Positions 10,060-18,679 of a stretch of DNA of 64,000 bases are shown here, one piece after another. Position 1 is the stretch's first letter. Every line of letters starts with the position of its first letter. The stretch is from Legionella spiritensis (GTDB taxonomy: Bacteria; Pseudomonadota; Gammaproteobacteria; Legionellales; Legionellaceae). Both the position numbers and the translations under genes were made by a program. Below the pieces are notes generated by a model. That model ran no database searches, was not told where the DNA came from, and worked only from the letters and a program-made list of their open reading frames with translations. The stretch is from assembly GCF_900186965.1 (NCBI RefSeq), contig NZ_LT906457.1:3188501-3252500 (forward strand). The letters run 5' to 3'.

Positions 10060-11361
10060 CTAACTATTAAGCGGATTTTGACAGTTGGCCTGGTAACCAT
10101 TGGCTTTCAAAACCTCGCAAATTTCATAGGCAAGCAAATGATGGGCGCGGGTAGTCGGATGGATTTCATCCCAGAATAAATAATCCTGCGGCGCATCACA
10201 AAGATGGTAATTCCTTTCATTCGGAGCAAAACCAGGGGCACGATAATTCAGAACCTGAGCGTATTGCAATACATAATTGCGGGCAAAAGGCGACTGGGCA
10301 AACGCGGAAAACATGGGAAATTTCACGTCAATACAAGCGTCTACTACATTGGAAAAACCAAAAAAAGACGGATTATCGAGCGCTTTTTGCAGGAATTTCT
10401 GAACATCGATATATAAAAAATCAACATCCGGTTGGGCCTGTCGCCATTCCTCCACACGCGCGCCAAGACGTTTGTTATGCAAAGCAATGGCCGCACTCAA
10501 TACCGGGCTGTCGGATGTGCGGACAAATTTGGGCGTCAAACCCACATCGGGCAATCCCATAACAACAATGTGACGCGCCCCGGATTTGGTTAACTTATGA
10601 ACACCTGCGGCGATGCCATCGAGAACATTATCAATATAAGCGCTCATAACAGCCGGGTTGTAATTGTCCTCAAACAACAGCACATTCAAATAATCATTGG
10701 CCCCTGTAAAGACAAAATAGGCCGTACGCTCATCCAGCTGCTCATGGATCAGCAAATAAGCCTGTACCGTCAATCCCAGGCTGGGGGGGATGAGCTTGCC
10801 GACAATTAGCGTTTTTAACGTATTCAGAGGATGACGAATCAAATTCCAGACCGTTAACTGATGATCATAGGTCATAGCCCAACTGCCGCCAAACGCCTGA
10901 TTGCTGAAATCATTCATGTCCTCACGATCAACAGACAGCATTGGCGCCAGATACTCATTCCAGACCCGGCCGTTTGAAAAATGATTTTGCCAGTAAGGCT
11001 CCCCGGGCAGCACCGGCACCCGCCGCACTTTACTGACGATAGAGGCCAGCAAGGGACCGAGCTCGGTATCAAAATAATTCCTGACTATCTCAATGCCCGC
11101 GTCAAGAACCATTTGCGGCACATAATAGTCCTCGGCAAATTCGGTCATCTTGTTGACAACAAAAACCTTCAGGGGATGAACCAGATAGGCCGGACTTTCT
11201 TCCTGCCGCAAACTTTTTAACAAGTGGGTCGTGTTTCCGGTGTCGGACAAACTGTCCCCGAAAATAACGACGGAACGTATCGACTTATCGGCATGGCCGG
11301 TAAATGGCAAGCACAGCAGCACAAGCAACAACCATGCGCCCCGTTTCGCGAAGTGTGGCAT
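10060..11361 (-). CDS. plaC: GDSL-family glycerophospholipid:cholesterol acyltransferase, PlaC-like
   Basis: This is a secreted lipolytic enzyme of the GDSL family. PlaC of L. pneumophila is a type II-secreted phospholipase A and cholesterol acyltransferase activated by the protease ProA. A signal peptide is visible (basic MPHFAKR, hydrophobic WLLLVLLCLPF, AxA-like end at GHA, residue 24). The catalytic blocks are FGDSLSDTGN with Ser37, the GANDY block, and FWDEIH with Asp398 and His401. These are the triad positions I recall for PlaC, and the 433-aa length fits. Cysteines at several C-terminal sites could form the disulfide loop. It is monocistronic. Confidence 0.9.
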   Translation of the reverse strand: MPHFAKRGAWLLLVLLCLPFTGHADKSIRSVVIFGDSLSDTGNTTHLLKSLRQEESPAYLVHPLKVFVVNKMTEFAEDYYVPQMVLDAGIEIVRNYFDTELGPLLASIVSKVRRVPVLPGEPYWQNHFSNGRVWNEYLAPMLSVDREDMNDFSNQAFGGSWAMTYDHQLTVWNLIRHPLNTLKTLIVGKLIPPSLGLTVQAYLLIHEQLDERTAYFVFTGANDYLNVLLFEDNYNPAVMSAYIDNVLDGIAAGVHKLTKSGARHIVVMGLPDVGLTPKFVRTSDSPVLSAAIALHNKRLGARVEEWRQAQPDVDFLYIDVQKFLQKALDNPSFFGFSNVVDACIDVKFPMFSAFAQSPFARNYVLQYAQVLNYRAPGFAPNERNYHLCDAPQDYLFWDEIHPTTRAHHLLAYEICEVLKANGYQANCQNPLNS

Positions 11362-11452
11362 AAGCTTCTCCTTAAGATTCCCTTGTCCAGTCCATTGACC
11401 CCTGCAGCGTGATCCGATTGTCCGCTATGTTACCGCGCAATGTCATTGATCC

Positions 11453-11480
11453 AGGGCTTGTTGACAGGTCAACAAGCCCT
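11453..11480. terminator. Long inverted repeat between smpB and plaC
   Basis: A perfect 13-bp inverted repeat, AGGGCTTGTTGAC (11453-11465) and GTCAACAAGCCCT (11468-11480), with only 2 nt between the arms. It lies between two leftward genes, smpB upstream and plaC downstream. A stem this strong would form a stable hairpin in the smpB transcript. There is no proper T-run on the minus strand, so a processing barrier or an operator is as likely as a terminator. Confidence 0.45.
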
Positions 11481-11567
11481 AACTATTTATAGCACCTAAT
11501 CCTTATTATGTCTTGAGTGCTCATCTTGTCAACAAAGCCATTCAGGCCATGACTCCGGACGACAGCT

Positions 11568-12038
11568 CTAATTATTTTTCTTTAACAAGCGCGCCCTGTC
11601 TCGTTGCCAGTCCCTGTCTTTAATGGTATCCCGTTTATCGTGAGTCTTTTTACCCTTGGCCAGGGCAACCTTTATTTTGACGCGATTACGATTCCAGTAC
11701 AGGGATAAAGGTACGATGGTGTACCCCTGACGCTCCACGCTGCCTATTAATTGATTGAGTTCACGACGATTTAATAACAGCTTTCGGGTTCGTGCGGCAT
11801 CAGGGTGCAAATGAGTTGACGCCGTAGGTAACGGTTGAATTTGAGAACCCAGCAGAAACGCTTCCCCGTGTTTGATAATAACATGGGCATCGGAGAGATT
11901 GATCTTGCCGGCTCGCAGGCTTTTCACTTCCCAACCCTCAAGAACCAGACCGGCTTCGTATTCCGTTTCGATAAAATAATCAAAGCGGGCCTTTTTGTTG
12001 ATGGCTATGGAATTATCCGATTTTTTTTTGGCCGTCAT
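11568..12038 (-). CDS. smpB: SsrA (tmRNA)-binding protein SmpB
   Basis: SmpB delivers tmRNA to stalled ribosomes for trans-translation. The 156-aa length is typical. The conserved beta-barrel core is present: [20 protein letters not shown], then [19 protein letters not shown]. The characteristic basic tail ends [17 protein letters not shown]. It is divergent from bcp with a 143-bp gap. The tmRNA gene itself is not in this window. Confidence 0.96.
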   Translation of the reverse strand: MTAKKKSDNSIAINKKARFDYFIETEYEAGLVLEGWEVKSLRAGKINLSDAHVIIKHGEAFLLGSQIQPLPTASTHLHPDAARTRKLLLNRRELNQLIGSVERQGYTIVPLSLYWNRNRVKIKVALAKGKKTHDKRDTIKDRDWQRDRARLLKKNN

Positions 12039-12181
12039 AAGCCACCTGATTACATAAAAAAAGGATAATTATACACGGAAATCAATGGATGTAGCTATTC
12101 TCCGTTCCAGGCAGGCTTACAAGTCCTGGCTTATTCATTCATTCTAATTTAGGCTTGTTCTTTTATTTTGAGGAGAGCACC

Positions 12182-12646
12182 ATGCAGACTGGCGATAAAA
12201 TACCCGATGTTTTATTTACAGCCACCAATAATCCTGACACCCGTTTGCATGATTTCCATGGGAAATGGGTTGTGCTCTACTTTTACCCCAAGGATTCCAC
12301 ACCGGGATGCACCACCGAAGGCCAGGACTTTCGTGACGCCTATGAACGCTTCCAGGCACTGAACTGCGAAATATTCGGCGTTTCAAGAGACAGCGTGACA
12401 TCTCACAATAATTTCAAAAACAAGCAGCAGTTTCCTTTTGAACTCATCAGCGATCAGGATGAACAACTCTGTCAATTATTTGATGTCATCAAAATGAAAT
12501 CCATGTACGGCAAACAGGTATGCGGGATAGAGCGCAGTACGTTTCTCATTGATCCGCAAGGCGTTTTACGCCATGAATGGCGGAAAGTGAAGGTAAAGGA
12601 ACACGTCGCCGACGTATTGACAACCCTGCAAACCCTGCAAAAATAA
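12182..12646 (+). CDS. bcp: Peroxiredoxin, Bcp/PrxQ family
   Basis: A thiol peroxidase that reduces H2O2 and organic hydroperoxides in the cytosol. The start at 12182 has a strong GAGGAG ribosome-binding site 6-7 nt upstream. The product is 154 aa, as expected. The thioredoxin-fold motif LYFYPKDSTPGCTTEGQDFRD carries peroxidatic Cys43. The position five residues later, where many Bcp proteins have their resolving cysteine, is not a cysteine here. A later cysteine (in LCQLF or QVCGIE) or an external thiol must therefore do that job. It is probably monocistronic. Confidence 0.93.
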   Translation: MQTGDKIPDVLFTATNNPDTRLHDFHGKWVVLYFYPKDSTPGCTTEGQDFRDAYERFQALNCEIFGVSRDSVTSHNNFKNKQQFPFELISDQDEQLCQLFDVIKMKSMYGKQVCGIERSTFLIDPQGVLRHEWRKVKVKEHVADVLTTLQTLQK

Positions 12647-12697
12647 AAAATCCCGGGTTCTGTGCGTTTCACTCATCCAAAGATTTGTTTAATTTGC

Positions 12698-12726
12698 TTG
12701 ACTGCGCCCACCACCCTCATCACAAT
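12698..12726 (+). promoter_or_regulatory. Possible sigma-70 promoter of the PIN-PhoH gene
   Basis: TTGACT (12698-12703), a 17-nt spacer and CACAAT (12721-12726). The -35 is good and the -10 is poor. Position 30 nt before the start codon is reasonable. Confidence 0.3.
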
Positions 12727-12755
12727 AAAATTGTCTTAGATGATAGGGTGAATCC

Positions 12756-14159
12756 ATGGAAAAAATATCTGATGGCTGTAAGTTGTTTGTTCTTGATACC
12801 AATATATTAATGCACGATCCCACAGCCATTTACCGCTTCGAGGAACACGACATATATTTACCGATGGTTGTACTGGAAGAATTAGACAGCCACAAAACGG
12901 GAATTTCGGAAGTAGCGCGTAATGTCCGGCAAACCAACCGGATGCTGGTCGAATTAATGAGCAACGCCACTCATAATGAAATTGTCGCCGGCCTGCCCAT
13001 CCCCAATTTTCTCAGCGCCGAGAACGTCAAAAGCAGCGGCCGTCTTTTTTTCCAGACCGATGAATTTGAACAATTAAGACCCACATCCTTGCCCGGCCAT
13101 AAAGCGGACAACACCTTACTGGCCACCGCTCTCGGCCTGCAGAAAAAATACCCTGGCCGCCACGTCGCCATTATTTCCAAAGATATCAATTTACGTATCA
13201 AAGCGGGGATCCTCGGTATTTCGGCAGAAGATTATTACAATGACCAGGTATTGGATGACGTCAATTTACTGCACGGCGGCTTGCATATTCTGGACAATGA
13301 TTTCTGGGAAAATCATGCCAAGGATATGGAAGCGTGGCAGGAGAGCGGCAAAACGTTTTACCGCATTACCGGCCCGCTGACCGGGCAATGGTATTGCAAC
13401 GATTGCCTGAGTACCGAAAACGATGAATTTCAGGCCATTGTTAAGAATGTGGAGTCAGGCAGCGCCATCGTACAGCTGGTTCGTGATTTTACCCAATCCA
13501 AACATTCGGTATGGGGTATCAATGCCCGTAACCGTGAACAGAATTTCGCATTAAATATTCTACTGGATCCCGACATTGATTTTGTCACCTTGCAAGGTTC
13601 GGCCGGCACGGGAAAAACCCTGCTTACCATTGCCGCCGGCTTAACCCAGGTACTGGATCAAAATCGGTACAATGAAATTTTAATGACCCGCGTCACCATT
13701 CCGGTAGGCGAGGACATCGGGTTTCTACCCGGTACGGAAGAAGAAAAAATGACGCCGTGGATGGGGGCTTTAATGGATAACCTGGAAGTCTTGCACAGTT
13801 CCCAGGAAGGCGGTACTTTCGGCCGTAATGCGACCCAGGATTTACTCCAGAATAAAATTAAAATCCGTTCCTTGAATTTCATGCGCGGCCGTACCTTTCT
13901 GAACCGCTTTATTATTATTGATGAAGCCCAGAATCTGACGTCCAAGCAAATCAAAACCCTGGTTACCCGGGCAGGCCCCGGCAGCAAGATCATTTGCCTC
14001 GGCGATATCAAGCAGATCGATACGCCTTATCTGACCGAACGAACTTCCGGTCTCACCTTTGCCGTGGATCGCTTTAAAACCTGGCAACATAGCGCTCATA
14101 TGACATTAATGCGAGGGGAACGTTCAAGGCTTGCTTATTACGCGGCGGAGCATTTATAG
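12756..14159 (+). CDS. PIN domain-PhoH ATPase fusion (PhoH2-like)
   Basis: The N-terminal PIN nuclease-type domain starts with the acidic motif FVLDTNILMHDP, followed by VVLEELDSHK, and spans about residues 1-150. The C-terminal half is a PhoH-type RNA helicase/ATPase with Walker A GSAGTGKT and Walker B FIIIDEAQNLT. The 467-aa PIN-PhoH order matches the PhoH2/YlaK group, whose members act as RNA-unwinding endoribonucleases. It starts with ATG at 12756 after a weak AGGGTG site. A 26-bp gap separates it from guaC, so co-transcription is possible. Confidence 0.92.
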   Translation: MEKISDGCKLFVLDTNILMHDPTAIYRFEEHDIYLPMVVLEELDSHKTGISEVARNVRQTNRMLVELMSNATHNEIVAGLPIPNFLSAENVKSSGRLFFQTDEFEQLRPTSLPGHKADNTLLATALGLQKKYPGRHVAIISKDINLRIKAGILGISAEDYYNDQVLDDVNLLHGGLHILDNDFWENHAKDMEAWQESGKTFYRITGPLTGQWYCNDCLSTENDEFQAIVKNVESGSAIVQLVRDFTQSKHSVWGINARNREQNFALNILLDPDIDFVTLQGSAGTGKTLLTIAAGLTQVLDQNRYNEILMTRVTIPVGEDIGFLPGTEEEKMTPWMGALMDNLEVLHSSQEGGTFGRNATQDLLQNKIKIRSLNFMRGRTFLNRFIIIDEAQNLTSKQIKTLVTRAGPGSKIICLGDIKQIDTPYLTERTSGLTFAVDRFKTWQHSAHMTLMRGERSRLAYYAAEHL

Positions 14160-14185
14160 TACCCGCTTTACAAAAAGGATAAATA

Positions 14186-15199
14186 ATGAACGACCAAGCC
14201 ATCACTTTCGATGACGTGTTACTGGTTCCCGCATACAATCACCACGAATCCAGACGTGTCGTCGATATCGGCATGACGGATCGAATAGGCAAATTAACGC
14301 TGCAACTGCCGGTCATGAGTTCCAATATGGATACCATTACTGAAAGTAACATGGCTAACTTTATGAATAGCAAGGGCGGCATTGGCGTCATGCACCGCTT
14401 TCTCAGCATCGAAGAGAACATCAGCGAGTTTAAACGATGCCAGGGCCAGGTTTTTGTTTCCGTAGGCTGTACCGATGCGGAATTGCAGAGAGCGGAAGCG
14501 TTGCGTGATGCCGGGGCGGATTTTTTTTGTGTCGACGTCGCTCACGCGCATGCCAAATACGTCGGCAAGACATTGAAAAATCTTAGAAAAATACTGGGAA
14601 GTCGCTGTATCATGGCCGGCAATGTCGCTACCTACGCCGGGGCGGATTATCTCGCGTCCTGTGGCGCCGACATCATTAAAGCCGGCATCGGCGGCGGCTC
14701 CGTTTGCAGTACCCGCATCAAAACGGGCTTTGGCATTCCCATGCTCACCTGCATTCAGCATTGCGCCCGCGCCGACCGTTCCATCGTCGCGGACGGCGGT
14801 ATTCGTACCTCGGGCGATATCGTGAAAGCGCTCGCTTTCGGCGCGGATTTTGTCATGATAGGCGGCATGCTGGCAGGAACGGAACCAACTCCCGGTGACG
14901 TGATTAAAAAGGAAAACGGCCAGCAATACAAACGTTATCGAGGTATGGCTTCACGCGAAGCCCAGGAAGATTTTCTGGGTCAAATGCAGGAATGGAAAAC
15001 TGCGGAGGGAGTGACCACCGAAGTACCTTACCACGCCAATCAGGACGCCATTATTGCCGACATTATCGGCGGATTACGCTCGGGGCTGACTTACGCCGGC
15101 GCAGATACAATTTCAGAATTGCAGCGTAAATTAAATTATGTGACCATTACCCCGGCCGGGCGCCTGGAAAGTTTGCCCCATAAATTAATGGAAGCCTAA
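14186..15199 (+). CDS. guaC: GMP reductase
   Basis: GuaC converts GMP to IMP with NADPH, allowing interconversion of purine nucleotides. It belongs to the IMPDH/GMPR TIM-barrel family. The start motif [13 protein letters not shown] is visible, and the catalytic loop [11 protein letters not shown] carries the active-site cysteine. [24 protein letters not shown] forms the phosphate-binding loops. No CBS pair is inserted, and the 337-aa length matches GMPR rather than the longer IMPDH. The ribosome-binding site AAGGA is 7-9 nt upstream. Transcription runs toward the REP-like element at 15217. Confidence 0.94.
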   Translation: MNDQAITFDDVLLVPAYNHHESRRVVDIGMTDRIGKLTLQLPVMSSNMDTITESNMANFMNSKGGIGVMHRFLSIEENISEFKRCQGQVFVSVGCTDAELQRAEALRDAGADFFCVDVAHAHAKYVGKTLKNLRKILGSRCIMAGNVATYAGADYLASCGADIIKAGIGGGSVCSTRIKTGFGIPMLTCIQHCARADRSIVADGGIRTSGDIVKALAFGADFVMIGGMLAGTEPTPGDVIKKENGQQYKRYRGMASREAQEDFLGQMQEWKTAEGVTTEVPYHANQDAIIADIIGGLRSGLTYAGADTISELQRKLNYVTITPAGRLESLPHKLMEA

Positions 15200-15216
15200 T
15201 TTTTTACAAAAATGCA

Positions 15217-15322
15217 GTAGCCCGTAAGGAGGCCTGCGGCCGTATTGCGGGTTTCATGTCCCAATATTGGACTTGGGTACCCGGTTATCCCGCATTTCGG
15301 CTTCGCCTTCATGACGGGCTAC
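15217..15322. repeat. REP-like dispersed element, copy A
   Basis: A 106-bp element bounded by GTAGCCCG and CGGGCTAC. Internal landmarks are GGCCGTATTGCGGGTTT in the left half and TATCCCGCATTTCGGCTTCG in the right half. Full or partial copies occur at 41718-41753, 53706-53808 and 56101-56224. This copy lies between the convergent guaC and 15374-16855 genes, where it could act as a bidirectional transcription stop or mRNA stabiliser. Confidence 0.8.
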
Positions 15323-15373
15323 AGGATACCAAGCTAAAATATTGGTACGTTGGGTTGTTTACAGGATGAGGTA

Positions 15374-16855
15374 CTAGACTTTACTCGTTACGGAATTGGT
15401 ATCCTCCGGCTCAATCTCATTCCCGTCGGTTATCTGTAACGGCGCTCCTGAAGAAGGGTTGTTTTTTTCATTATTTTCGATCGCAAGGGCATGGTAACCC
15501 TCCAGGGATTCCTTATGCTGCTGTGTGTTTGTGTTATCCGTTATAGCGGCGAACTCCGGTTTGGGCTCTTCCGGTTCGAGCTCGTCCGTTTCGAGGAGAT
15601 CTTCCGTGTTATTCTGCGGATCCATAACAATTTCCGGTGTGTCACCCCTGGATTTGCCTGACATCGCGTTTAGTATCTTATCGAGGAGTTTATCGAATTG
15701 CTCATCTGCGATTCTCTCGATAGTCTTGATCAGGGCCATGAATTTATCGTACAAATCCTCTTCTTTCTTCTCCTCATCCTCACCTGTTTTTGGTGGCCCG
15801 TCCGTATCAGCTTCTTTACCGGATTTCTTGCTTGGTGCGGCAGGAGCAGGCGCTGCCGTTTGCTCGCTTTTCGCAACCGGTGCGCTCTCGTTAGCGGAAG
15901 TCTGCAACTTGCTTATCTCATCGCGAATGCTGGTCAGCTCCTTGTCTTTCATATCGCCAACCAGCGATTTCACACTGGACAGTTCCGGTTTTTTACGGTC
16001 AAAAGCGTCTTTCGCGCTTTCTTTATTTTCGTCGGTTAACTCGTCGTCTTCCCCAAGGAGAAAAAACTCCTTTTCGCCCGTTTCCTCGTTGGTTTCCGTC
16101 ACTATTTTCTGACCATCCGGTACGATGAAACCGGACTCCTTGAACGCATCGACGACATTGGTGTCGTTTAAATCTATTTTTTCCCCTTCTGCCGTATACA
16201 GTGATTTCTCACCCTTAACGACGGATAGCATGTCTTTTAAGGTACCAACCTGAAGGTTTTTGGCATTCAGCTTCTGCAACTCGTCACGCGCCTCGTTTTC
16301 CTTCCCCTCATCAACCAGACCATAAATCCGTTGGGCATCCTTGTCATTGTTCGCTTCCAGTTCCTTGATTTTATCCTCGATTTTCTGGATAGCATCGTCC
16401 TTGTTATCCGTGGGTAACGTATCGATAAAATCATCGGCCTGTTTAAGGTTATCATTATAGTCTTCGTAGCGTTGCTCAATTTGTTGTCTGTGCTCTTCCA
16501 GCGCTTCCATGTTTTTATTGAATCCCTTCATCATGGCATCGTAAGTGGACGTGTCAGGCTCCTCAGGGATATTGTTTTCCTGCGGTTCAGACAATACCAC
16601 TTCCGTCTCATCAAGAGGACGCACAACAACCGTGTCTTCCTGGCTTGCTGTAAGAATGGCTGCAGCCTTTAGTTCTTCCTGCTGCTGCCACAGGATAGCC
16701 GCTTGTTTTTCCTGTTCCTTTTCTTCAATAACCTCAACCACCTGCGATAAAAATTGTTGACCGTGTTTTGATTTAAAAAATTTTGTGGCCGCGGCTTCCG
16801 TCTGAAGCCCGGATGTTCCAACTTCTTGTTCGGTGTTTTCGCTTTTGCTAGGCAT
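15374..16855 (-). CDS. Unknown acidic, coiled-coil 493-aa protein
   Basis: No family recognised. It is very acidic and rich in E, D, K, N and Q, with no signal peptide or membrane segment. Long heptad-like stretches lie at about residues 40-75 and 110-230. A proline/alanine/lysine linker (SEQTAAPAPAAPSKKSGKEA) comes near the middle. The tail is flexible and ends in NSVTSKV. The ATG has GGCAGGAG 9 nt upstream, and a TATAAT lies about 60-70 nt before it. These traits fit a Dot/Icm effector candidate or a surface/structural protein. The neighbouring gene 16976-17398 is also low-complexity and on the same strand. Confidence 0.6.
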   Translation of the reverse strand: MPSKSENTEQEVGTSGLQTEAAATKFFKSKHGQQFLSQVVEVIEEKEQEKQAAILWQQQEELKAAAILTASQEDTVVVRPLDETEVVLSEPQENNIPEEPDTSTYDAMMKGFNKNMEALEEHRQQIEQRYEDYNDNLKQADDFIDTLPTDNKDDAIQKIEDKIKELEANNDKDAQRIYGLVDEGKENEARDELQKLNAKNLQVGTLKDMLSVVKGEKSLYTAEGEKIDLNDTNVVDAFKESGFIVPDGQKIVTETNEETGEKEFFLLGEDDELTDENKESAKDAFDRKKPELSSVKSLVGDMKDKELTSIRDEISKLQTSANESAPVAKSEQTAAPAPAAPSKKSGKEADTDGPPKTGEDEEKKEEDLYDKFMALIKTIERIADEQFDKLLDKILNAMSGKSRGDTPEIVMDPQNNTEDLLETDELEPEEPKPEFAAITDNTNTQQHKESLEGYHALAIENNEKNNPSSGAPLQITDGNEIEPEDTNSVTSKV

Positions 16856-16975
16856 AAATCACTTCTCCTGCCGCATGTATCGCCTGTATTTTCTCCATAA
16901 AACCAGACGTATAAATATCATCTTTCATTATATTATAGTAGTTTAAAGCACGAAATCCGGCATTATTCTGGCCAC

Positions 16976-17398
16976 CTATAGGGAAGAAATCAGGGAAGAA
17001 CCCAACTCGGCTACCTGATCCATACTATCCGTGTTGCTGCTGCTTAAGCTTTGATTATTGGATTGCGCCATAGTGTTGTAGTCATCAACCGTACTGTCGT
17101 TTGCAGACGTCGCACCCGCTGCGGTTGTCGTATCGGAAAGGGCGGACATCCCGCTCTGTAATGCGCCGCTTACATTCCCGGAAACCAGAGAGCTGGCAGC
17201 CCCCATACCGGAATTAGCCAGATTTCCAGGCAAATCCGTAATAGCGTCGAGTTGCGCTTCGCCGCGAGCGCTGATCTCATCGGCCGAAGCCTGCAAATAG
17301 TCTACCAGACCGGTATCGTAATCCTGATACCCGCCCTGGGTGTTTTGATCACCCGTTCCGCTGGGATCCTGATTGTTTGAGGATGGATCATTAGCCAT
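16976..17398 (-). CDS. Unknown Ser/Asn/Asp-rich 140-aa protein
   Basis: No family recognised. I chose the ATG at 17398 over a GTG three codons upstream, because AGGTGA lies about 8 nt before the ATG. The product begins MANDPSSNNQDPSG and has low-complexity S/N/D/G-rich ends. The middle is a glycine- and alanine-rich, mildly hydrophobic segment (NSGMGAASSLVSGNVSGALQSG). It ends in ELGSSLISSL. It has no signal peptide. It precedes the acidic 493-aa protein on the same strand with a 120-bp gap that holds a separate promoter-like TATAAT, so the genes may be separately transcribed. Confidence 0.55.
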   Translation of the reverse strand: MANDPSSNNQDPSGTGDQNTQGGYQDYDTGLVDYLQASADEISARGEAQLDAITDLPGNLANSGMGAASSLVSGNVSGALQSGMSALSDTTTAAGATSANDSTVDDYNTMAQSNNQSLSSSNTDSMDQVAELGSSLISSL

Positions 17399-17742
17399 AG
17401 CACTCACCTGAAAATCATACTTTTATTAATTTAAAAATAGCACAAATACCAGCAACAAACTATGAACACCCTATTCAATCTTTGTTTTGTTTGCTGGCGT
17501 AGTTGCTGGAATAAATGCGTTGTCTGTTAATTATTATAATCAGACAGTATCCAACATCCTGTTTTATTGAATAATTTTTACACTTTTTTAGCATTTTCAT
17601 ACGATATTGAGTCATATTTATAGAAGCAAAGGGTTATTTTTGCCGCCGGGCACCATGAATTTGATAAAGAGATGGCAATAATAGGAGTCATGTCTCATAA
17701 TTTCGACAAATTAACGACGGAATCGATTGAGACGGAGGATCA
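17399..17742. other. 344-bp intergenic region, divergent promoters
   Basis: This A/T-rich gap separates the leftward 16976-17398 gene from the rightward esterase. It contains inverted repeats: TGTCTG...CAGACA around 17520-17547, and CCAGCAAC...GTTGCTGG near 17450-17510. TATAAT-like hexamers occur on both strands. Its right end holds a possible 24-codon leader frame, listed separately. No known RNA gene was recognised. Confidence 0.5.
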
Positions 17743-17746
17743 ATGA
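17672..17746 (+). CDS. Possible leader peptide overlapping the esterase start
   Basis: A 24-codon frame starts ATG at 17672, with an internal ATG at 17690 just after AATAGGAG. It ends in a TGA that overlaps the esterase ATG (ATGA overlap). The peptide from the second ATG reads MSHNFDKLTTESIETEDQ. The overlap is of the kind that couples translation, and the esterase's own GGAGG site lies inside this frame. It could be chance. Confidence 0.25.
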   Translation: MAIIGVMSHNFDKLTTESIETEDQ

Positions 17747-18555
17747 ATTTAGATGATTTTCGCTGTATGCGCCGTGGCGTCCAACTGGATATTTTACGTG
17801 CCCGAGACGCGAAATATCTGCGGGAATTCAGGCAGGTTAATCAGGATAATAGCCGTGCTTTGCTGTTAATTCACGGTTTCTCATCGTCTCCCGCTGTCTT
17901 TCGCAATCTGTACCCCGCCTTTTCGGACTACGGTGCCGTCATTGCCCCGGTTCTGCCCGGGCATGGCGAGAGCATCGATTGTTTCGCCAATGTCAAGGCC
18001 GCTGACTGGCTGGCTTACGTCGAAAAAGTTTGTGGCACGCTGATTCATGAATTCAAACAGGTCGATGTCATGGGATTATCGTTAGGCGGTCTGCTGGCCT
18101 GTCACTTAAGCCGGCGCTTTGACTTAAATCACTTGTATCTTCTCGCCCCCGCACTTAATTTACAGTTGTCATTACCGGGTATTATCCGACTCGCCAGAAT
18201 TTTAAACCGTCTGGGGTTCAGTAAAATCCGAAGTTCAGCAGGCAACCTTTTTACACCGGAACACTGTGAGATAGCTTACCGCCAACTCCCTATCCCGGCC
18301 ATTATCGAAATTCTGACGCTGGTTAATCAATTTGAGTTCATTCCGCCGAACTGCCCAACCGATGTCTTTCTCGGCTGTTATGATGAAGTGGTTGCGTCAC
18401 GCAAGGTAGCCGCACGCTTTGCGGATTGTGCCAATGTCACTATACACTGGTTATCCAAATCCGCTCATGTACTTCCTCTGGATGGCGATCTGGACACCAT
18501 TATCCGGTGTGTAACAAATAATTTACTCAACGAAACACAGGCTCAAGGCACGTAA
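17743..18555 (+). CDS. Alpha/beta-hydrolase, carboxylesterase/monoacylglycerol-lipase type
   Basis: A 270-aa cytosolic alpha/beta-hydrolase with no signal peptide. It shows the oxyanion-hole block LLIHGFSSSP, the cap strand PVLPGHGES, the nucleophile elbow GLSLGG, an acid in FLGCYDEVV, and a C-terminal His in SKSAHVLPLD. The pattern matches Est30-like carboxylesterases and lysophospholipases. GGAGG lies 5 nt before the ATG. A strong terminator follows at 18624. Natural substrate unknown. Confidence 0.85.
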   Translation: MNLDDFRCMRRGVQLDILRARDAKYLREFRQVNQDNSRALLLIHGFSSSPAVFRNLYPAFSDYGAVIAPVLPGHGESIDCFANVKAADWLAYVEKVCGTLIHEFKQVDVMGLSLGGLLACHLSRRFDLNHLYLLAPALNLQLSLPGIIRLARILNRLGFSKIRSSAGNLFTPEHCEIAYRQLPIPAIIEILTLVNQFEFIPPNCPTDVFLGCYDEVVASRKVAARFADCANVTIHWLSKSAHVLPLDGDLDTIIRCVTNNLLNETQAQGT

Positions 18556-18623
18556 CGTGTCCTGGCTGGCAATCCGGGCAAACGTGATCCCGGGTTGTTT
18601 GCTTGCAATATAAACATAATTGG

Positions 18624-18671
18624 CAGGTTGGTTTGATTGTCATTAGCAAACCAACCTGTCAATAATTTTTT
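18624..18671 (+). terminator. Rho-independent terminator after the esterase gene
   Basis: A 12-bp perfect stem, CAGGTTGGTTTG (18624-18635) and CAAACCAACCTG (18647-18658), with an 11-nt loop. TCAATAA then a T-run (18666-18671) follow on the plus strand. It separates the esterase from the convergent lipoprotein gene. Confidence 0.75.
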
Positions 18672-18679
18672 CTTTCCCG

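Noticed and set aside
14294-14926. 210-aa minus-strand frame opposite guaC
   Set aside because: Shadow of guaC; high-G+C third positions leave long open frames on the other strand.
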